Assembly: GCA_015680685.1 (NCBI GenBank)
Contig: MNCI01022190.1
Span: forward strand, 104,883 to 168,882
DNA length: 64,000 nucleotides
Direction: 5' to 3'
Source: Gnetum montanum
Taxonomy: Eukaryota > Streptophyta > Gnetopsida > Gnetales > Gnetaceae
A program made the position numbers and the translations under genes. This document shows positions 58,861-64,000 of this stretch, piece after piece. Under the pieces are notes generated by a model. That model worked only from the letters and a program-made list of their open reading frames with translations. It searched no databases and was not told where the DNA came from. Every line of letters starts with the position of its first letter. Position 1 is the first letter of the stretch.

Positions 58861-59823
58861 GAGTGGTTATATAAGAGAGATATCCTCTTTATAAAAAATT
58901 TTGGTTGAGTTTATTTTAAGAGTTGACTTTCTTAATCATGGATGTCACTCGTAAAATTGGTCTTCCAAACCATTGTTATTTATAACCATTCTTTACAATC
59001 ATGGTATCCTTATAATATCTCTTGAATTTTCATTTTCAAGAATAAAAAAATCATATAGATATGGCTACTCACGTAACTTTATTGAACAAATTTTTGGATG
59101 CTTTATCATCTTCAACATCCTCACCTGAAACACTCTTTTGAAAATCTTTCAACTCATATGGAACTAGTTTTTTTTTAAAGAGCTATAGCACCTGCTTCTG
59201 CATTAGCGATGCATCATCTATATCACTTCTCTTATTTTGATTCACTGTTTGCCCACTCTTCTTCATTGCTAGCATCATGTTCATCATCTACATTTGATTT
59301 TGATGAGCACTCTTATCCAATTTTACCCTGTGCATTTTCATATTTTTATCATGTTCGCCACCAATGCTTTCTCAAGTAAATAATATAATTCCTTGTTTGC
59401 TATTATACTATCTTCCAACCTCCAATAAAGGAATAATTTGGCACTTTAATTTTGTATCATAAGAATGTCTTAACATCATTTTATTTAACAGTGAATAACT
59501 TCTCCAAAACACCCGTCAACCCTTAACCTTAAAGCTACATGTTTACTTCTAAATTTTCAACCATACATTGTTTTAAAAATTCAATGTAAAAATTTTTGGA
59601 TAGGTAGATCATCTCTCTCTTAAATTAATATAGAACAAACGATAAGTGAAATATCCTTTCAATCATAAATTCTACTCCATTAAATTATCAAAAATGTACC
59701 AACACCAAGATGTTCCAATTTTTGATAAGATAGTCCAACTATTCCATGAAATGGCCAAATGTGCCAACACTTGGTTGCTGAAATTGCTCATATGGATGCT
59801 AACCTTTGGTTATTGCTTTGTAG

Positions 59824-62501
59824 GACCTTCTACCTCAACTGATGCCACTATACCACTTTCACATTCATGTCATGAGGAAACCCTCATCATAAAGTTTGGT
59901 GATGTCACATCAGTGCAGGAGTGGCTAAAAGGGTAGGCACATGGATATGTTCAAGCAAACATCTAGCATGCAAGTTTGCTTGATCTATATATGGCACCTA
60001 TTCCTTTCATTCCTAATATAGAGATGTTGCATGTTATTGACTCCTTTGATGAGGAGGTTGTTCACCTTAGCACCATCGTATGAGGTCTTAAGGTAAACAT
60101 TGACATAGGTGTTGGCCTCTTTCGTGACTTTTTTGGGATCCTTGTTGAAGGGGCCAAGGTTCCTACTAGGACACCGAGGAAATTAGGCCATCATAAGGAC
60201 ATTCTAAAGTGGGTTGGTGCTAGCAAGGACCACTCTAGAATTTCAATATATAGCTTCATGAACTCTAAGGCAAATGATTCATATCCTTTGTTTAGGTCTC
60301 ATGTGTTCCCCAAACTATTATCACAAAAGAAGGTAATCACCCTAGCACAAGGATGAACCTTTAAGAAGGTCTTGATGGAGGACATCAAATTTGATTAGCC
60401 TACTACTTTGGCTATTGGGCTTTGAGAGGAGATTCTTAGATTCTATGTTGATACCTCTATAATAATTCATATGTACTTTACATTTTTTGTGAGTTATCTA
60501 AATAGCTTTGTGAAGTTTTTGGTGCTATACAGGAATGGATGATGTATTTCTCAAGATCCAAGATAAATTTCTAGGCCTTGGATAAAACACATTTATCCAA
60601 TAGTATAGGCCTAGAACCCACCAAAGGGGATGGATGAAATATTATCCATCACCACTAAGAATCTTGATGTTAGGTAGCATGAGTCTCTTGACAATACTAA
60701 TGATGATGATCTCCTCTTGTTTCCCACTAGTGTTAAGATGCTAGATGATAGCACATGGAGGCCAAAGGGGTAGCTAGAGAGAAACTCAAGAGGCCTATGG
60801 AGGAGGCACCTCTAGCATCAGATTAGCCTAATCCAAAGAAGCTTAAGTTTAAGCTTAGGGCATCATAGCAGGTAGTTGGAAGTATTCTTTGTTTAACTTT
60901 TGCTATTTCATGCTTTAAAATGTTGTGGCTACTTTATGGTTTTTGTGTGTTGACTAGTTTTCTATGTGCTATGCTTGTAGACAAGCATCAAGTTATAGTA
61001 GCCCAAGCTGTTGCAGAGGTAGAACAAAGGCATGTAGAAGAGGCACTCCTAAAGAAAACTATGGTTGAGGAACTTGCTAATGTAGGTATAAATGATCTAG
61101 ATGCCTTTTTTGGTGATGTGGTACCATGTACCTCTTCCATCATCATTTCGAAGGAGGAGGAGTATAAGGAGCTAGGTATGCTTATGCCTCACTATTTTTT
61201 TTATATTTCATTAGTTATATTTGGTTATCATCCTAACCTTTCGATGATTGTTATGCTTACAATAGTTTCTAAGTCACTAGTGCAAGCTCTTGTTCCTAAG
61301 TTTTGTGTAAAAACATGGGTAGAGACTCCAAATAAAGTGAATTTCCTACATGGGATGGCTAAGGACATCATCGATCGATTGCATTAGGTTGCACCTAAGA
61401 TATGTAAGGATTTTGTTTTATGTAATTTGGTGGTAGGATTTGTTTGCATTATGGCTATTTAAGGTTGTGTATTATGGTTGCATTTTATTCTTTGTGTAGT
61501 ACCATCCATGGAGTGGACTCCATCAGAGACATGGAGGTAGACTCCTTACCTAGACTTTCCTCTAACATTTCTAGTGTACCTGTGAAGTTGTACAAAAATA
61601 TCACTAATTTAGCAATGTCATGCACAAAAGCTTCTTGGGAGCTAGGAAGTCCAAAAAATCTCTATGGGAGTAAGTTTTGGTCTTGAAGGAAAGAGTTCAA
61701 AGGTAGGAGGATACAATTAGGGATCTTTGAGACCATGAAGCCTTTGTGAAAGCCCAAGTGGCTAACTCAGGGGAGTTATGAACCAAGGAGATCACTTGGA
61801 CTCACTATTGGCATGTTGTTTGGGATAAAGTAGTAGTCCTACAAGAGATGGTAGAGCAATGTATGCAAATGGACCTCATCTTCCAAAAGGTTAAGAAGAG
61901 GAAGGGTCATCACACTTGGGTCCTGAAGTGGGGAAAGACATAAAAGACCCACGAGCATCAATATAAGGCTAATCATGGGGCCTACCTAAAGGGGATTAAG
62001 GAGGAGTTTATTGAATCACACAAGAGAGATTTGTTCATTCAGGGGATCTAGGTAGAAAGTGCTTATCAACTCTTTGAAAGCACTCTCAAGGTGGAGCAAT
62101 CCCTTACTCTTCAAATCAATACCATTATAGGTGATATTGCTACAACTACTATTACTCATAAGCCTCCTACTTAGACTCCTATAGATAGATCCAACATTAT
62201 TTTTGGCATTGATCTTGGGGATGTTGATTGGGTCAACATGATGGAGGACCAAATCCTCCATTGGTTGGAGGAAGGCCTTCCCCATCTACCCCCAAAAGTG
62301 ATGGAGTTGGACTCTCCATAGGTTTGTTATATTTTGTGCTTTAGTCCTTATTTTAAGTCATAATTTTGACTATGAATTATTAATTGACTATATGTTATTA
62401 TATTTCAATATTCAGGAGACATTGGTGGTCCTAGCAATGAGGGTGGAAATGACCCACCACTTCTTCCTTCAAATGCCACTAAACAGCCTTCTTTAGTTTA
62501 G
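59824..62501 (+). pseudogene. Gene X copy C, exons 4-8 and stop
   Basis: Inferred exons: 59824-60871, 60981-61175, 61266-61403, 61500-62321 and 62416-62501 (TAG), with GT/AG borders matching copy B. Exon 4 opens GPSTSTDATIPLSHSC and ETLIIKFGDVTSVQEWL. It continues SLLDLYMAPIPFIPNIEML, DSFDEEVVHL, FRDFFGILVEGAKV, LFRSHVFPKLLSQ and FVSYLNSFVKFL, a domain resembling plant transposon-associated proteins. Exon 5 is acidic and helical (EVEQRHVEEALLKKTMVEEL, NVGINDLDAFFGDVV). Exon 7 is long and charged (LKVEQSLTLQINTIIGDIAT, LGDVDWVNMMEDQILHWLEE). The final exon is GDIGGPSNEGGNDPPLLPSN. This is the most complete C-terminus of X in the window. Stops are fewer than in copy B. Confidence 0.6.
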
Positions 62502-62779
62502 CTTGTTGGCTATTTTATTTTTTGGTTTTATGTTGATGGCTATTATGAATGGTTATTCTTTGACATCATTACTACACATTGTGATTATGGCTATATGTTA
62601 TGGACATTTTAATTTTAAATTTGAATATTTAGTTTTATTTCTTGGCTATATGCAACTATTGTAGTAATGAATATTGTAAATGTTGTAAACTTTGAAAATG
62701 ACTATGATTTTATTTTTTGGATATAAAATCAAATGGCTAATTGATGCAATAATAAACTAAGAAAAGAGTAATAAAAGAG
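62502..62779. other. 3' flank of gene X copy C
   Basis: A T-rich 3' UTR-like stretch follows the stop. Nothing coding is visible. Confidence 0.4.
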
Positions 62780-62955
62780 ATGTTTGCTAGTTTTAGGCCA
62801 TTGTGGACACAAGTTATATAGTTTTTCTTATGGCTATGAAGCCAATTTAATGTCTTAGTGGACAATGATGTCAATTTAAGGTAATAGCAAACCATAGTGC
62901 TAGTTTTAGGCCTTAGCAAGCCATAGTGCTAATTTTAGGCCTTTGTGGGCCATGT
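62780..62955 (+). repeat. Repeat Z, third location
   Basis: Units such as GCTAGTTTTAGGCCTTAGCA ending AGCCATAGT, four or five in series, equivalent to 38640-38735 and 42430-42515. Here they lie between gene X and a Tat-type protease; no integrase or RT intervenes. Confidence 0.6.
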
Positions 62956-63189
62956 CTAAAAGAGACACTTCTTTTTTTAATGTTTAAAAGAAAGGTTATA
63001 GCAAATAAGTAATAATGCAAATAAATTTGGGCTACATGCATAGCCTATGTACATGAAATAACAAAGATATAATAAGTTACAAGAGAAAAAATAAGGCTAT
63101 TTGGCTATTATTGTATCTGGTCATAGAGACATGGGATGGTTAAGGTAAACTTCACTTATGCAAACTCTTCCTAATCTTTGCAAGATCAG

Positions 63190-64000
63190 GGAGTGATTAA
63201 GGCCTACTTTACACAAGCTTATATTTGCCATCCCCTTTGCTTAAAATATTAAAAGGGAATTCATCCCATAACATATCACATTGCTTCTCATTTTCATTAT
63301 TGGTTATCTTGGGTTTTTTCTTTTCATGGCTAGGAGCTTCTTCTTAAAGCTCCATTTCAAACCCCTATTCTATGCTCACATTGTTGATAACTAATGGATC
63401 CATGTTGTCATAATGAATGATAATTTCACCTCCCTCATAAGGAAGGTGAATTTATTAATGGATGGATGAGAAGACAGCTCGTAATTGAGCCAACCAAGGT
63501 TATCCTAGGATCAAGTTGAACCTTGGTGTCTCTACTACTACCAAGAAGTTTGTGGTTGTATAAAATTATTCTTCAGCTACAAAATCCAAGGAGATAGATC
63601 CCTTGATGGAAACTCTTGATCCATTGAAGGACTTAAGAGCTATGGTGGTTGTAGATTGTACCTACTCAGTTAAGCCCAAGCATTTAATGATGGTACATGG
63701 GATGACATTGATTTTTGCTCCATCATCAACATGCACTCGATGTATTTTAAATTTTCCTATGCATATGGTTATGAATAAAGGGACTATAGTTACCTCATCA
63801 TTTTGGGGATTAACCTTAATTTCAATATCATGAAACCTTAATGGTGTTGACTTTTTCTCCCTTAGTGAGGGAGGAATCATCACTTCATGGATGACTTCCT
63901 CATTAGGAAGGATATCCTCATTAAGTGGTATAGAGGTCAACATTTTAACAAGCACCTCATGATGTGTGGTGGAAGTCATGGTAGGTCATATAAGCTTAAG
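63190..64000 (-). pseudogene. Tat-type aspartic protease, entering from the right edge
   Basis: A minus-strand retropepsin-like domain is open at 63979-63662. It reads VTIVPLFITICIGKFKIHRV, then VHVDDGAKINVIPCTII, the D-D-G active-site loop; plant Tat/Ogre proteases usually read VDNGSALNV or similar at this place. Downstream, past stops, lies RFNLILG-stop-PWLAQLRAVF, equivalent to YNLILGRPWLHAIKAV, then SSIHQ-like and IHLPYEGG. It differs clearly from the gag-linked proteases of elements 1 and 2. It ends near 63.2 kb and is followed by repeat Z instead of RT, so pol is deleted between them. The gag part, if present, lies beyond the window. Confidence 0.7.

Larger units (their letters stand above)
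55909..59709 (-). mobile_element. 3.8-kb insertion with 11-bp inverted ends in intron 3 of X copy C
   Basis: CTTGGTGTTGG at 55909-55919 is the exact reverse complement of CCAACACCAAG at 59699-59709. The bounded segment separates exon 3 (ends 55857) from exon 4 (starts 59824) of gene X copy C, whose intron is about 220 bp in copy B. Inside are TGTTGG...TTTAACA edges (55914-57276) that look like an LTR on the minus strand with TTATAAAAAGG near 56946-56936, and a gene-like minus-strand stretch (57.4-58.9 kb). No target duplication was found and no transposase was recognised. It could be a TIR element carrying a gene fragment or a damaged LTR element. Confidence 0.45.

Noticed and set aside
1-64000. 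tRNA, rRNA, snRNA or microRNA genes
   Set aside because: No cloverleaf-like tRNA boxes, rRNA core words or convincing miRNA foldbacks were recognised on reading both strands. Weak candidates could be missed without a covariance search.

Overview
This looks like TE-packed intergenic DNA from a seed plant with a very large genome. A gymnosperm is plausible, but the sequence alone does not prove it. Nothing in the window reads as an intact host gene. The coding matter is decayed Ty3/gypsy LTR retrotransposons of the Athila/Tat type plus TE-associated genes, and most damage is in-frame stops at Gln and Trp codons, as expected of old methylated DNA. I found no rRNA, tRNA, CRISPR array or bacterial-type operon.

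Left part (1-18.9 kb). Positions 1-4064 hold the 5' part of a minus-strand gag-protease LTR element (element 1). It abuts a decayed plus-strand gene with an unassigned N-terminal region, a coiled coil and a Ulp1/SENP-like cysteine-protease domain (4065-6492). Next come a 225-bp repeat array (7.1-8.6 kb) and a complete minus-strand LTR element (element 3, 8958-14812, TSD AGTAC). Element 3 shares its LTR family with element 1 but carries an unrelated coiled-coil ORF. The same repeat array then returns in inverted orientation (15.3-17.7 kb).

Right part (18.9-64 kb). A unit of roughly 13.4-14.9 kb occurs three times. It pairs a spliced plus-strand gene, here called X, with a minus-strand Tat-type pol (RT, two RNase H domains, integrase). 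X copies lie at 18.9-20.8, 31.8-36.7 and about 46.0-62.5 kb. Pol copies lie at 25.4-28.9 and 38.8-42.2 kb, and a Tat-type protease enters at 63.2-64 kb. X copies B and C are preceded by arrays with a period near 190 bp, each built on its own dyad-symmetric motif.

X appears to encode an FCP1/NIF-type (HAD superfamily) phosphatase-like domain whose catalytic acids are absent in the copies that can be read, followed by a TE-type domain and a charged C-terminus. Exon/intron borders and reading frame agree between copies. The third X copy is split by two insertions, both inside introns: element 2 (48214-55550, gag-protease only, TSD ATTAC) and a 3.8-kb insertion with 11-bp inverted ends (55909-59709).

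The most unusual material is gene X and its placement opposite pol, the arrays whose dyad arms differ in step between units, and the single LTR family that mobilised two unrelated coding cargoes. Assembly gaps are at 9355 (1 N), 44404-44497 and 56620-56761.
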